A stretch of 53,902 nt of DNA, taken from contig PQAH01000020.1 of the NCBI GenBank assembly GCA_003105195.1, forward strand, positions 1-53,902, written 5' to 3'. Below are positions 9,177 through 18,582 of the stretch, piece by piece (positions within the stretch are counted from its first letter, which is position 1; each line of letters starts with the position of its first letter). Made by a program: the position numbers and the translations under genes. Under the pieces are notes generated by a model. The model did not search any database, was not told the origin of the DNA, and saw only the letters and a program-made list of their open reading frames with translations. Origin of the DNA: Bradyrhizobiaceae bacterium. Lineage in GTDB: Bacteria; Pseudomonadota; Alphaproteobacteria; Rhizobiales; Xanthobacteraceae.

Positions 9177-10391
9177 TCAGGGATGGCGATGCTGCCGCAG
9201 CAGCTCCGCCAGTGTGTCCAGGGTGCCCGCGAGCTGCAGCGTGGTGCGCCCGAGCGCGCTGCGCCGCCAGCGCGCCGCCGTCTCGCCGGTGCGGCCGAGG
9301 GTGCGGCTCGTATCCTTGAGCACCTTCCAGTCGATGCGCACGCCGTGGCGGGCCAGCATGGGTGCGAGCTTCGGTCCGCGGCGGCGCAGGTCCGCGCGCG
9401 TCTTCTGATAGGCGTGCTCGGACAGACGGCGGCGTGCCGAGTAGCTGAAGATGTTGGTGAAGAACATGTCGGCGTCGTCCTGGTCGGGCTGGAACAGGAC
9501 CACGTCGGCGCCCGGGAACTCCTTGCGGTAGCGGTCCATGCCGACCCGCATGCGCGAATAGACCAGCGCACGGAAGGTCTGCGCCAGCACCACGGGCAGC
9601 CCGCCTTTGCTCAGGGATTTGCGCCGGGCGCGCGCCGTCCTCGCCGCGAGGTCGGCGTTGAACGGCACCAGCGGGTTGATGCACAGGAGCAGCTTCGCGC
9701 CCTCGCGCAGCGCGACCGAGGCGTGCAGGGTCTTGACCAGCGCACCGTCCACGTAGTGCCGGCCGCGGATCTCGACCGGCGGGAACAGGCCGGGCAGGGC
9801 GGCGCTCGCGACCACGGCGCGCGCGATCGGCACGTCGTCCCATCCGGGCGACCCGAACGGGACCACCTCGCCGGAATCAAGATCGGTGGCGACGATGAAC
9901 AGCCTGCGGCGCAGTTTCCGGAAATCGTTGCTGCGGCCCGGACCCGACAGGAGCCGCGCGAGGTAGTCGCGGATGCCGACATTGTCGAACACCCCGGTCG
10001 GCAGGGCGCGTGCGAGCTCCTGAAAGGACGCGAAGAAGCCGCGCGACCACGGCGCCTCGATGTAGCGGCGCGTGCCCGCCAGCACCAGCTCGGGCAGCAT
10101 CGCCAGTCGTTGCAGGTATTCCGAGAGGGCCGGGCGCAGCAGCAGGTCGGGCTCGAACGGATCGTCGGCAGCTTCGCTCTCGATGAACATTCGATACATC
10201 GCCCGCGGCGAAAGGCCGTTGGCGAGACCGGCGGCGATGAAGCCGCCGGAGCTCACGCCCACATAGACGTCGCAGTCGGCCGGATCGAAGCCGATCAGGG
10301 CTTCGTCGAGCGCGACCAGAGCCCCGATTTCCCAGATTCCCCCGAGCGGGCCGCCGCCCGCAAGCGCGATGCCTCTCTTCCGGCGGGTCAC
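9177..10391 (-). CDS. Patatin-like phospholipase/lipase
   Basis: Patatin-domain serine hydrolase of 404 residues, likely to cleave acyl esters in lipids. The glycine-rich oxyanion loop AGGGPLGGIWEIGAL is at residues 11-25. The nucleophile elbow is GVSSG (Ser about 47), and the catalytic Asp lies in YVDGALV, so the Ser-Asp dyad is complete. The start is GTG at 10391, with GAGGG five bases upstream on the minus strand. There is no signal peptide. It follows the phasin gene by 33 bases and precedes the TPR gene by 9, so the three are probably co-transcribed. This context suggests turnover of stored lipid or membrane lipid rather than secretion as a toxin. Confidence 0.9.
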   Translation of the reverse strand: MTRRKRGIALAGGGPLGGIWEIGALVALDEALIGFDPADCDVYVGVSSGGFIAAGLANGLSPRAMYRMFIESEAADDPFEPDLLLRPALSEYLQRLAMLPELVLAGTRRYIEAPWSRGFFASFQELARALPTGVFDNVGIRDYLARLLSGPGRSNDFRKLRRRLFIVATDLDSGEVVPFGSPGWDDVPIARAVVASAALPGLFPPVEIRGRHYVDGALVKTLHASVALREGAKLLLCINPLVPFNADLAARTARARRKSLSKGGLPVVLAQTFRALVYSRMRVGMDRYRKEFPGADVVLFQPDQDDADMFFTNIFSYSARRRLSEHAYQKTRADLRRRGPKLAPMLARHGVRIDWKVLKDTSRTLGRTGETAARWRRSALGRTTLQLAGTLDTLAELLRQHRHP

Positions 10392-10424
10392 GATGCCCTC
10401 GCTTCGCGTGCCGGGGGGCGGCTT

Positions 10425-10871
10425 TCACTCGGCCGCTTCGCGCCGGTGACGCTTGGGCGATTCACCCGCCATCGAGGCCTGCAGCTTCTTGGTGACCGCG
10501 GTCAGCTCGGCGACGCGCTTGGTGAGCACGTCGATGTCCTTCTTGGTCGGCACGTTGAGGCTGTGCAGCGCGCGCGCGACCCGATCCTCGAACACGCCTT
10601 CGAGCTTGCTCCAGGTGCCGGTCGCCTGATCCCAGGCGCCGGTCGCCTTGCCGCGCACCTCGTCGATCGTCTCGCTGGCCGCCTTCTTGGCGCGCGCCTG
10701 GACGTCCTCGCCCTCCTTGACGAGTGCCTTGAAGAGCTTGGTGCCCTCTTCCTGCGCCTTCGCGAAGGCGCCGAGGCCGGCGAGCCAGATCTGGTTCGCG
10801 GAATCCCGCACCTCGGCGGCGAAATCGCCATCGGACTTCCCGCGCGCCAGCTGCTTCAACTTCTTGGCCAT
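10425..10871 (-). CDS. Phasin family protein (polyhydroxyalkanoate granule-associated type)
   Basis: 148-residue amphipathic helical protein resembling the PhaI/PhaF granule-associated phasins. It has the block SANQIWLAGLGAFAKAQEEG, then a charged helix rich in Lys/Glu/Ala, and a C-terminal coiled-coil-like stretch (PTKKDIDVLTKRVAELTAV) with a basic tail (PKRHRR). ATG at 10871 is chosen because GGAG lies six bases before it; ATG at 10883 is an alternative. Phasins coat hydrophobic storage granules. No polyester synthase gene is in the window, so the granule here could be polyester, wax ester or triacylglycerol. It is the first gene of the leftward phasin-patatin-TPR group. Confidence 0.85.
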   Translation of the reverse strand: MAKKLKQLARGKSDGDFAAEVRDSANQIWLAGLGAFAKAQEEGTKLFKALVKEGEDVQARAKKAASETIDEVRGKATGAWDQATGTWSKLEGVFEDRVARALHSLNVPTKKDIDVLTKRVAELTAVTKKLQASMAGESPKRHRREAAE

Positions 10872-11028
10872 CTCACTCTCCATTGATGCCTGCGCCGATC
10901 GCCCTCCGCGTGAAGGCGCCATGCGCTCCCCGGATCCGGCGCCATGCGGGCCCGGCTCCACAAAGCGGGCGCCGGAGCCCTGTTCGCGGCGCCATTCGGG
11001 CTCAATATCAGGCGCGAACGAGCGGTTG

Positions 11029-11042
11029 TTGATAGAGGTCAA
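11029..11042. promoter_or_regulatory. FixK/FNR-like dyad between phasin and fatty acyl reductase genes
   Basis: TTGATAGAGGTCAA is an exact TTGA-N6-TCAA dyad in the gap between the divergent phasin (start 10871) and FAR (start 11133). On the minus strand an AT-rich hexamer TATTGA (11002-11007) is centred 31 bases away, so the phasin direction looks the better candidate for class II activation. No equally good -10 element was seen toward FAR. Confidence 0.5.
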
Positions 11043-11132
11043 TGCCCGCCGGATTTTTTGCCGACTTCATTCCGATGCGTCTCGCCCTCGATCGTACGAG
11101 CGTCGCGCGACCTGTTCCGGGTGGAGAGGCCG

Positions 11133-13121
11133 ATGGACTATTTCGTCACTGGCGCGAGCGGCTTCATCGGCAAGCGCCTCGTGCGCACGCTGCTGGCGCG
11201 ACGCGACGCCAGGATCTACTTCCTGATCCGCAATCCCTCGGCCGAACGGCTCGCCAAGCTGTTCCGCTTCTGGGGAAGCGACGAGGCCCGCACCATTCCG
11301 GTGGAAGGGGATCTGACGAAGCCGGACCTCGGCATCGCGCCGGCGGACCGGGAGAGGCTCCCGCAGGTCGACCACGTCTTCCATCTCGGCGCGATCTACG
11401 ACCTCGACGCCGACCCTGCCGCCGAGATGCGCACCAACATCGAGGGCACGCGCAACGTCGTCGCATTCGCCACCGTGATCGGCGCCGGACGCTTCCACCA
11501 CATGAGCTCGATCGCGGCGGCGGGCCTCTACCACGGCGTCTTCCGCGAGGACATGTTCGAGGAGGCCGAGAACCTCGAGCATCCCTATTTCGCGAGCAAG
11601 CACGAATCCGAGCGGCTGGTGCGCAGCGAGTGCCGGATCCCGTGGCGGGTGTATCGGCCTGGCCTCGTGGTCGGCGACTCCCGGACCGGCGAGATGGACA
11701 AGATCGACGGGCCCTATTACTTCTTCAAGCTGATCCAGAAGCTGCGGCGGCTGCTGCCGCCCTGGATGCCGAGCATCGGCATCGAAGGTGGGCGGATCAA
11801 TCTCGTGCCGGTCGACTTCGTGGTCGCGGCCCTCGACCATCTGGCGCATCTCGACGGCCACGACGGAGCCTGCTTCCATCTCACCGACCCGCATCCGCAC
11901 CGGGTCGGCGACATCCTCAACATCTTCTGCCGTGCCGCCCATGCGCCCGAGATGGCGATCCGCGTCAATGCGGCGCTGCTCGACTTCATCCCGGCCGGAC
12001 TCCTCAAGGGCCTGATGGCGCTGACGCCGACACGGCGGGTCCGCAAGGCGGTGATGAAGGACCTCGGGCTGCCGAACGACATCTTCACCTTCGTGAACTA
12101 TCCGACCCGCTTCGACGGGCGCGACGCCGAGCGGCTGCTGGCGGCGGCCGGCATCACGGTGCCGCGCCTCGAGGACTATGCCTGGCGCCTGTGGGACTAC
12201 TGGGAGCGCCATCTCGATCCGGATCTCTTCATCGACCGCTCGCTCAAGGGAAGGGTCGAGGGCCGGGTGGTGCTGATCACGGGCGGCTCGTCGGGCATCG
12301 GCAAGGCCGCCGCCTTCCGCATCGCCGAGGCGGGCGCGACCACGCTGATCGTCGCCCGCGACGCCGAGAAGCTCGCGCGCACGCGCGAGGAGGCTGCCGC
12401 GCGCGGCCTGAAGCTCGTCACCTATGCGGGAGATCTCGCCGATCCGGCGCAATGCGCGGCCCTGATCGACCGGATCAAATGCGATCACGGCGCGGTCGAC
12501 ATCCTGGTCAACAATGCGGGCCGCTCGATCCGCCGCGGGATCGAGAACGCCTACGACCGCTTCCACGATTTCGAGCGGATGATGCGGGTCAACTATTTCG
12601 GCGCGCTGCAGCTCACGCTCGGCCTCTTGCCCGAGATGGCGCGACGCCGCAGCGGGCACGTGATCGTCATCTCCTCGATCGGCGTGCTGACGAACGCGCC
12701 GCGCTTCTCGGCCTATGTCGCATCCAAGGCGGCCCTGGAAGCCTGGACCCGCTGCGCCGCCAGCGAGTTCCTCGATCGCGGCGTCGAGTTCACGACCATC
12801 AACATGCCGCTCGTGCGCACGCCGATGAGCGCGCCGACCAGGATCTACGACAGCGCGCCGATGCTCACTCCCGACGAGGCCGCGGAGTTCATTATCGAGG
12901 CGATCGTCAAGCGGCCGGAGCGGATCGCCACCAAGCTCGGGATCTTCGGGCAGGTGCTGCATTCCCTGCTGCCCCACGTCGCGCAGGTGATCGAGAACAC
13001 GACCTTCCGGATGTTCCCGGACTCGGCGGCCGCGCTCGGACAGAAGCCGGAGAGCGAGCGCGAGAGCGCGAGCCCCGACCAGGTCGCCTACACGCAGCTG
13101 ATGCGCGGGATTCATTTCTGA
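11133..13121 (+). CDS. Two-domain alcohol-forming fatty acyl-CoA reductase (FAR, Marinobacter type)
   Basis: 662-residue fusion of two Rossmann SDR domains, the same size and order as the Marinobacter Maqu_2220-type reductases that convert fatty acyl-CoA or aldehyde to alcohol with NADPH. Domain 1 begins at once with YFVTGASGFIGKRL and has a Tyr/Lys pair in YFASK (about residue 152). Domain 2 begins near residue 375 with LITGGSSGIGKAAA and has YVASK (Tyr about 528). ATG at 11133 is chosen because GGAG precedes it and it sits at the Rossmann fold; the longer frame is antisense to the phasin promoter. It is followed by fadD after 61 bases. A mycobacterial AcrA1-like, aldehyde-forming enzyme is the main alternative. 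Confidence 0.88.
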   Translation: MDYFVTGASGFIGKRLVRTLLARRDARIYFLIRNPSAERLAKLFRFWGSDEARTIPVEGDLTKPDLGIAPADRERLPQVDHVFHLGAIYDLDADPAAEMRTNIEGTRNVVAFATVIGAGRFHHMSSIAAAGLYHGVFREDMFEEAENLEHPYFASKHESERLVRSECRIPWRVYRPGLVVGDSRTGEMDKIDGPYYFFKLIQKLRRLLPPWMPSIGIEGGRINLVPVDFVVAALDHLAHLDGHDGACFHLTDPHPHRVGDILNIFCRAAHAPEMAIRVNAALLDFIPAGLLKGLMALTPTRRVRKAVMKDLGLPNDIFTFVNYPTRFDGRDAERLLAAAGITVPRLEDYAWRLWDYWERHLDPDLFIDRSLKGRVEGRVVLITGGSSGIGKAAAFRIAEAGATTLIVARDAEKLARTREEAAARGLKLVTYAGDLADPAQCAALIDRIKCDHGAVDILVNNAGRSIRRGIENAYDRFHDFERMMRVNYFGALQLTLGLLPEMARRRSGHVIVISSIGVLTNAPRFSAYVASKAALEAWTRCAASEFLDRGVEFTTINMPLVRTPMSAPTRIYDSAPMLTPDEAAEFIIEAIVKRPERIATKLGIFGQVLHSLLPHVAQVIENTTFRMFPDSAAALGQKPESERESASPDQVAYTQLMRGIHF

Positions 13122-13182
13122 TTTCGACGGCGGAGAACCGGACCGCACGAGCCCGGCCCGCCCCACCAAGGAGAAGAAGGAC

Positions 13183-14862
13183 ATGGAACGGATCTGGCTC
13201 AAGAGCTACCCGGAGGGCATCCCGGCCGAGATCGATGTCGGCGAGTTCCGCTCGCTGGGCGAGGTCTTCGAGCGCAGCATCGTCAGGTTCGGTCCGCTTC
13301 CCGCCTTCGAGAACATGGGCACGGCCATCACCTTCCACGAGCTCGACCGCCTGACGCGCGCCTTCGGCGCCTATCTGCAGCACGAGCTGAAGCTGGAGCC
13401 GGGCTCCCGCATCGCGCTGATGATGCCGAACCTGCTGCAGTATCCGGTCGCCATGTTCGGCGCGCTGCGCGCCGGCTTCACGGTGGTCAACTGCAACCCG
13501 CTCTACACGCCGCGGGAGCTCGAGTATCAGCTCAAGGATTCGGGCGCGGCCGCCATCGTGATCCTGGAGAATTTCGCGCATGTGCTGGCACAGGTGATCG
13601 GAAAGGTGCCGGTCCGACACGTGATCACCACGCAGATCGGCGACCTGCTGCATGTTCCCAAGCGCCAGATCGTCAATGCGGTAGTGAAATACGTGAAGAA
13701 GATGGTTCCGGCCTGGCGCATCGACGGCGCCGTGCCGCTGCGCACCGCGCTGGCGCGCGGCGCGGGCAAGCCCTGGACTCCGGCCGACGTGGGTCCGCAG
13801 GACATCGCGTTCCTGCAATACACGGGCGGGACGACCGGCGTTCCCAAGGGCGCCATGCTGACCCACCGCAATCTCATCGCGAACCTGCAGCAGGCGCATG
13901 CCTGGCTCAGGTCGTTCCTGGAGGAGGGGCGCGAGACCGTGATCACGCCGCTGCCGCTCTACCACGTGTTCGCGCTCACCGCGAACTGCCTCGTGTTCCT
14001 CAAGATCGGCGGCAAGAATGTGCTGATCACGAACCCGCGCGACATTCCGGCCTTCGTGAAGGAGCTCGCGAACCACCGCTTCAGCGTCATCACCGGCGTG
14101 AACACGCTCTACAACGCCCTGCTCAACCACCCGGACTTCGCCGAGGTCGATTTCTCGCACCTCAAGGTCTGCCTCGCCGGCGGCATGGCACTGCACCGTT
14201 CCGTCGCGGAGCGCTGGAAGCGGGTCACGGGGCGGCCGCTGATCGAGGCCTATGGCCTCACCGAATGCGCGCCCGCCGTCACCGTGAATCCGCTGAACCT
14301 CCCGGACTACAATGCTTCCATTGGCCTGCCGCTGCCCTCGACCGAGATCTCGATCCGGGACGACGACGGCCACGAGGTGGCGGACGACGTGTCCGGAGAG
14401 CTCTGCGTGCGGGGACCGCAGGTCATGAAAGGCTACTGGCACAAGCCGGAGGAGACCGCGAAGGTCATGATGCCGGACGGCTTCCTGCGCACCGGCGACA
14501 TCGCCCGCGTCGACGAAAGCGGGTTCGTGCGCATCGTCGACCGCAAGAAGGACATGATCATCGTCTCGGGCTTCAAGGTGTTCCCCAACGAGATCGAGGA
14601 CGTGGTGAGCCTGCACCCCGGCGTGTTGGAGGTCGGTGCGGTCGGCGCCCTCGACGCGGCCAGCGGCGAGGTCGTGAAGATCGTGGTGGTCAGGCGCGAC
14701 CCCGATCTCGATGCCGAGATGCTGATCGCCCACTGCCGCCAGCATCTCACGGCCTACAAGATCCCGCGCCAGGTGGAGTTCCGCAGCGAGCTGCCCAAGA
14801 CCAATATCGGCAAGGTGCTGCGACGCGCGCTGCGCGAGGAGAGCACGCAGGCGGCCGCGTGA
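13183..14862 (+). CDS. fadD: Long-chain fatty acid--CoA ligase
   Basis: AMP-forming acyl-CoA synthetase of 559 residues that activates free fatty acids. The P-loop-like motif YTGGTTGVPKGAM is central. Downstream are EAYGLTECAP, the TGD motif in FLRTGDIARVDESG, the hinge region DRKKDMIIVSGFKVFPNEIE, and the catalytic Lys in LPKTNIGKVLRR. The ribosome-binding site AAGGAG is present upstream of the ATG. It lies directly behind the fatty acyl reductase gene, so its acyl-CoA product probably feeds FAR and WS/DGAT. The chain-length preference cannot be read. Confidence 0.93.
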   Translation: MERIWLKSYPEGIPAEIDVGEFRSLGEVFERSIVRFGPLPAFENMGTAITFHELDRLTRAFGAYLQHELKLEPGSRIALMMPNLLQYPVAMFGALRAGFTVVNCNPLYTPRELEYQLKDSGAAAIVILENFAHVLAQVIGKVPVRHVITTQIGDLLHVPKRQIVNAVVKYVKKMVPAWRIDGAVPLRTALARGAGKPWTPADVGPQDIAFLQYTGGTTGVPKGAMLTHRNLIANLQQAHAWLRSFLEEGRETVITPLPLYHVFALTANCLVFLKIGGKNVLITNPRDIPAFVKELANHRFSVITGVNTLYNALLNHPDFAEVDFSHLKVCLAGGMALHRSVAERWKRVTGRPLIEAYGLTECAPAVTVNPLNLPDYNASIGLPLPSTEISIRDDDGHEVADDVSGELCVRGPQVMKGYWHKPEETAKVMMPDGFLRTGDIARVDESGFVRIVDRKKDMIIVSGFKVFPNEIEDVVSLHPGVLEVGAVGALDAASGEVVKIVVVRRDPDLDAEMLIAHCRQHLTAYKIPRQVEFRSELPKTNIGKVLRRALREESTQAAA

Positions 14863-14872
14863 TCCGCCGGCA

Positions 14873-14886
14873 TTGACGCACCTCAA
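14873..14886 (+). promoter_or_regulatory. FixK/FNR-like dyad and promoter of the LonB-like protease gene
   Basis: TTGACGCACCTCAA is an exact TTGA-N6-TCAA dyad in the fadD-lonB gap. A -10-like TAGAAT occurs at 14911-14916. Its centre lies 34 bases from the dyad centre, close to class II geometry, giving a predicted start of transcription near 14922. CAGGAG (14929-14934) then precedes the GTG start codon at 14941. The layout is read directly; regulator identity is inferred. Confidence 0.55.
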
Positions 14887-14940
14887 GGCGAAAGCTGCGC
14901 ACGCCTGCGTTAGAATGGCGGCCTGCGCAGGAGTTGCCAC

Positions 14941-17376
14941 GTGGACGCCATTCCCGAAACTGCGGAGATCACCGTCAAGCCGCTGGCCCTCGACCGGCTC
15001 TATCGGCCGGCCGACCTGTCGCGCCTGGCCTTTGCGACCACTGCGGACCTCGAACCGATCGACGGCCTGGTCGGCCAGGCGCGTGCGGCCGAGGCGATCG
15101 ACTTCGGCACCCGGGTGGAGCATCCCGGATTCAACCTCTTCGTCATCGGCCCGCAGGGCGCGCGCATGCAGGATGCCGTCAAGGCCCTGCTCGTCGCCCA
15201 GGCCGCGACGAAGCCCCGTCCCAACGATTGGGTCTATGTCAACAACTTCACGGACCCCGAGCGGCCGATCGCCATCGAGCTTCCGCCGGGCCGCGCCCGC
15301 GCCTTCCAGCAGGCGATGCACGAGCTGATCGACGACCTGCAGAGCGCGCTGCCGGCCGTGTTCCAGAGCGAGGACTACCAGACCCGTCGGGGCGCGATCG
15401 ACGAGGCGTTCCAGAGGAAGCAGGCCGAAGCCTTCGCGGCGCTGCGCGAGAAGGCCGGGACGCAGGACATCGGGATCCTGCGCACCCCCCTCGGCTTCGC
15501 GCTGGCGCCCGTGAAGGAGGGGCAGGTCGTTCCGCCCGACGAGTTCGCGACCTGGCCGGAGGCCCGCCGACAGGCCGTGCAGGCCGCCATCGCGACGCTG
15601 GAGAAGGATCTCGAGCACATCGTCCACCAGATCCCGAAATGGGAGAAGCAGCGCCGCGACGAGGTGCGCGAGCTCAATCGCGAGACCGCGAAGTTCGCCG
15701 TGGACCAGCAGATCGACGAGGCGAAGGCCGATTTCACCGACATCGCGCGTGTCACCCGGCACATCGAGACCGTGCGCGCCGACCTGGTCGAGAATGTCGC
15801 GATGTTCGTCGCCAAGGGCGAGGAGGGCGAGGAGGGGGTGGACGAGCTGCGGCCGGGCACCCCGTTCGACCGCTACGAGGTCAACATCCTGGTGACCCAG
15901 GACGGACGCGAGCCCGGCGTGCCGATCATCGAGGAGCTGCATCCGACGCTCGGCAACCTGATCGGCCGCATCGAGTACCTGTCCCGGCGCGGCGTGCTGA
16001 CGACGAATTTCCGCCTCGTCAAGGCCGGAGCACTGCACCGCGCCAATGGCGGCTACCTGCTGCTCGACGCGCGCGCCGTGCTCATGGAGCCGTTCAGCTG
16101 GACCGCGCTCAAGCGCACGCTGCGGCGCGGCGAGATCGCGATCGAGGACATCTCGCGCTTCATCGGGCTGACCAGCACGGCCTCGCTCGAGCCCGATCCG
16201 ATTCCACTCAAGGTGAAGGTGGTCCTGTTCGGCGACCGGCTCCTCTATTTCCTGCTCGCGGCCTACGATCCGGAGCTCGGCGAGCACTTCAAGGTGCTGG
16301 CCGACTTCGAGAACGACCTGGCGCGCACGCCCGAGACCGAGGCGATTCTCGCCCGCCTGGTCGCCGGCATCGCCGGGCGCAACGGCCTGCGCCCGTTCGA
16401 CCGCGACGCCGTCGCCCTGGTGCTCGAGCACGCGGCCCGGCTCGCCGACCACGCCGGCAAGCTCTCCCTCGTGGTCGAGCAGCTGCGCGAGGTCCTGATC
16501 GAGGCCGACTTCTGCGCCCGCGATGCCGCGCGCGAGGTCGTCGCGCGCAGCGACGTCGAGAGCGCGCTCGCGGCGCGTATCCGGCGCGCCGCCCGTATCC
16601 GCGACCGGGCGCAGGAGGTGATCCTCGAGAAGGTCGCATTGATCGACACCGCCGGGACCCATGTCGGCCAGGTCAACGGGCTCAGCGTCACCGAGCTCGG
16701 CGGTTTCGCCTTCGGCCGGCCGACCCGCATCACCTGCCGCGTGCGGCCCGGCAGCGGCAAGGTGGTCGACATCGAGCGGGAGGTCGAGCTCGGCGGTCCG
16801 GTCCATTCCAAGGGCGTGCTGATCCTGTCGGGCTTCCTCGCCGGCCACTACGCGCTCGATACCCCGATGTCGCTGTTCGCGAGCCTCGTCTTCGAGCAGT
16901 CCTATGCGGGCGTGGAAGGAGACAGCGCCTCGTCGGCCGAGCTCTACGCGCTCCTCTCCGCGCTCGCCGAGGCGCCGCTGCGCCAGGATCTCGCGGTCAC
17001 CGGCTCGGTGAACCAGCACGGCGCGATCCAGGCGATCGGCGGCGTCAACGAGAAGATCGAGGGCTTCTTCGACATCTGCCGGGCGCGCGGACTGACCGGG
17101 ACCCAGGGCGTGCTGATCCCCGAGGCCAACGTCCAGCACCTGATGCTCCGCGCCGACGTGATCGCGGCCTGCGAGGCCGGCAGCTTCGCGATCTATCCGG
17201 TCGCCACCATCGACGACGGCATCGCCTTGTTGAGCGGACGCGCCGCCGGCCGGCGCGCGACCGACGGTCGCTATCCGCCGGACAGCCTCAACGGCCAGGT
17301 CGAGGCGCGGCTGCGCGCTTTCGCCAGCATCCGGCGCGACTTCGCCCGTCAGGGCGGCAAGGACACGGGCCCGTGA
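14941..17376 (+). CDS. LonB-like (AAA_32/YcbZ type) protease
   Basis: 811-residue protein of the putative ATP-dependent LonB/YcbZ family, cytosolic. The C-terminal Lon protease domain is intact: Ser662 in GDSASSAELYALL and Lys705 in GGVNEKIEGFFD form the expected Ser-Lys dyad. The N-terminal region keeps the family blocks HPGFNLFVIG, PGVPIIEELHPTLGNLIGRIEY and NGGYLLLDAR. The nucleotide loop, however, reads GPQGARMQ (residues 70-77), without the usual Lys/Arg and Ser/Thr. The start is GTG at 14941 with CAGGAG seven bases before it. It is followed with a few bases' spacing or overlap by the USP-like gene. It may act in protein quality control under the stress that also controls its neighbours. 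Confidence 0.88.
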   Translation: MDAIPETAEITVKPLALDRLYRPADLSRLAFATTADLEPIDGLVGQARAAEAIDFGTRVEHPGFNLFVIGPQGARMQDAVKALLVAQAATKPRPNDWVYVNNFTDPERPIAIELPPGRARAFQQAMHELIDDLQSALPAVFQSEDYQTRRGAIDEAFQRKQAEAFAALREKAGTQDIGILRTPLGFALAPVKEGQVVPPDEFATWPEARRQAVQAAIATLEKDLEHIVHQIPKWEKQRRDEVRELNRETAKFAVDQQIDEAKADFTDIARVTRHIETVRADLVENVAMFVAKGEEGEEGVDELRPGTPFDRYEVNILVTQDGREPGVPIIEELHPTLGNLIGRIEYLSRRGVLTTNFRLVKAGALHRANGGYLLLDARAVLMEPFSWTALKRTLRRGEIAIEDISRFIGLTSTASLEPDPIPLKVKVVLFGDRLLYFLLAAYDPELGEHFKVLADFENDLARTPETEAILARLVAGIAGRNGLRPFDRDAVALVLEHAARLADHAGKLSLVVEQLREVLIEADFCARDAAREVVARSDVESALAARIRRAARIRDRAQEVILEKVALIDTAGTHVGQVNGLSVTELGGFAFGRPTRITCRVRPGSGKVVDIEREVELGGPVHSKGVLILSGFLAGHYALDTPMSLFASLVFEQSYAGVEGDSASSAELYALLSALAEAPLRQDLAVTGSVNQHGAIQAIGGVNEKIEGFFDICRARGLTGTQGVLIPEANVQHLMLRADVIAACEAGSFAIYPVATIDDGIALLSGRAAGRRATDGRYPPDSLNGQVEARLRAFASIRRDFARQGGKDTGP

Positions 17377-17378
17377 CC

Positions 17379-18242
17379 ATGGCCGCGCACGGCTTCAAGC
17401 GCATCGTCCTGCGGCTCCAGCCGCGCGTGCCCGACCGCACCGCGCGGCTCGCGGTCGAGCTCGCCGAGCTGCTCGATCTCGATCTCCTGGGACTGTTCCT
17501 CGACGACACCAGCCTGCGCGACCTCGCGAGCCTGCCCTTCGCCCGCGAGCTGCGGACACTCGGCGGCGGCTGGCAGCCGCTCGACATCGAACGGCTCTCG
17601 CGCGAGCTCGACACCGCGGCTCGCAGCGCCGAGCGGCTCTTCGCCGAGATGGCGCAGCGGATTCCCGCGCGCTGCCGCTTCGAGGTGGTGCGCGGCTCGC
17701 CGCGCACGGCGATCGAGGCCACCTCGCGGGTGGGCGACATCGTCGTGATCCTGGAGCCGGGAAGCCCCTCGGAGCGCTTCACCGACCAGTTCTCCTGGCT
17801 CAGCGACGCCGCCTTCCGCTCGGCCGCCGCCGTGCTGCTGGTGCCGCCGCGGATCGCGCGCACCATCGGCCCGATCGTCGCCGTCGCGGCCGCGCCGGAC
17901 GATCCGTGCATCGACACGGCGCTCGTCATTGCGGCCGCGGCCAAGGAAGAGCTGGTCGTGATCGAAGCCCATGCCGATGCGGGGCCGGGAGCTCCGCTGC
18001 CGGCGATGGCCACGGAGAGGGGAGTCAGAGTGCGGCGCGTCTCGCTCGGCCCGGCGGGGGCCGCCAACACGGCGCTGCTCGCCGGCGCGCTCGAGCGGAT
18101 CCCCGTCCGGTTGATCGTGCTGACTCAGGGCGCCTTCGACCGCGCGGTGGCGACCGCGATCGCCTCGGCGCAACAGGTTCCCGTGCTCGTGCTCGAGCCG
18201 CGCCCGCCGGACGCCGCAAGCGAGCGCGCGGCCAGTCTCTGA
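17379..18242 (+). CDS. USP-like hypothetical protein paired with LonB
   Basis: 287-residue soluble protein with two alpha/beta halves that resemble universal stress protein folds. The first half begins KRIVLRLQPRVPDRTARLAVELAELL and ends in VGDIVVILEPG...AAAVLLVPP. The second begins IGPIVAVAAAPDDPCIDTALVIAAAA and ends in IVLTQGAFDRA...QQVPVLVLEP. A canonical ATP-binding G-2x-G-9x-G motif was not found. ATG at 17379 lies three bases after the LonB stop; GTG at 17373 would overlap it. The two genes are surely co-transcribed. The function is not known; the USP resemblance is from secondary-structure pattern and motif position only. Confidence 0.75.
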   Translation: MAAHGFKRIVLRLQPRVPDRTARLAVELAELLDLDLLGLFLDDTSLRDLASLPFARELRTLGGGWQPLDIERLSRELDTAARSAERLFAEMAQRIPARCRFEVVRGSPRTAIEATSRVGDIVVILEPGSPSERFTDQFSWLSDAAFRSAAAVLLVPPRIARTIGPIVAVAAAPDDPCIDTALVIAAAAKEELVVIEAHADAGPGAPLPAMATERGVRVRRVSLGPAGAANTALLAGALERIPVRLIVLTQGAFDRAVATAIASAQQVPVLVLEPRPPDAASERAASL

Positions 18243-18387
18243 CCGGACGGAAACCCCGCTCACGCTCGGCCTCACGCTCGCGACCGGCGCGATGCCGACC
18301 CGGAGCACGGGTTTCGGCCCCACATAGGGGGAAGCCGCCCGCGTCGCGCAACGCTCCGACCCGGCGCCGCCGGCCCGGAACATGCCG

Positions 18388-18570
18388 TCACTCCTCCTCG
18401 AAGGCCGGGCTTTCGACATCGGGCTCGGGGCGCTGCTCCGGCGCGTTCTCCTCGGCGGGCGCTTCGTTCTCGACCGCCACCGCCTCATCCTCGATCACGC
18501 GCGCGGGCTCGTTCACGCTCTCGTCGTAGGAGTGGTGTCGCTGCCGCTTCTTCGGCACGTGAATGGTCAT
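18388..18570 (-). CDS. Small acidic hypothetical protein
   Basis: 60-residue protein with a basic N-terminus (PKKRQRHHSYDES) and a very acidic, Glu/Pro/Ala-rich remainder that is probably disordered. A good ribosome-binding site (AGGGAG, eight bases before ATG) supports it as a real gene. It starts 12 bases after the stop of the ACP-ligase-PlsC fusion gene and would share its transcript. No domain is recognised. Confidence 0.55.
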   Translation of the reverse strand: MTIHVPKKRQRHHSYDESVNEPARVIEDEAVAVENEAPAEENAPEQRPEPDVESPAFEEE

Positions 18571-18582
18571 GCGCGTGCTCCC

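Noticed and set aside
12907-17139. A 1410-codon open frame on the minus strand
   Set aside because: It runs antisense to FAR, fadD and the LonB-like gene, which have clear domain motifs. Its translation is Arg/Asp/His/Gly-rich without motifs. Long antisense frames are common in GC-rich coding DNA.
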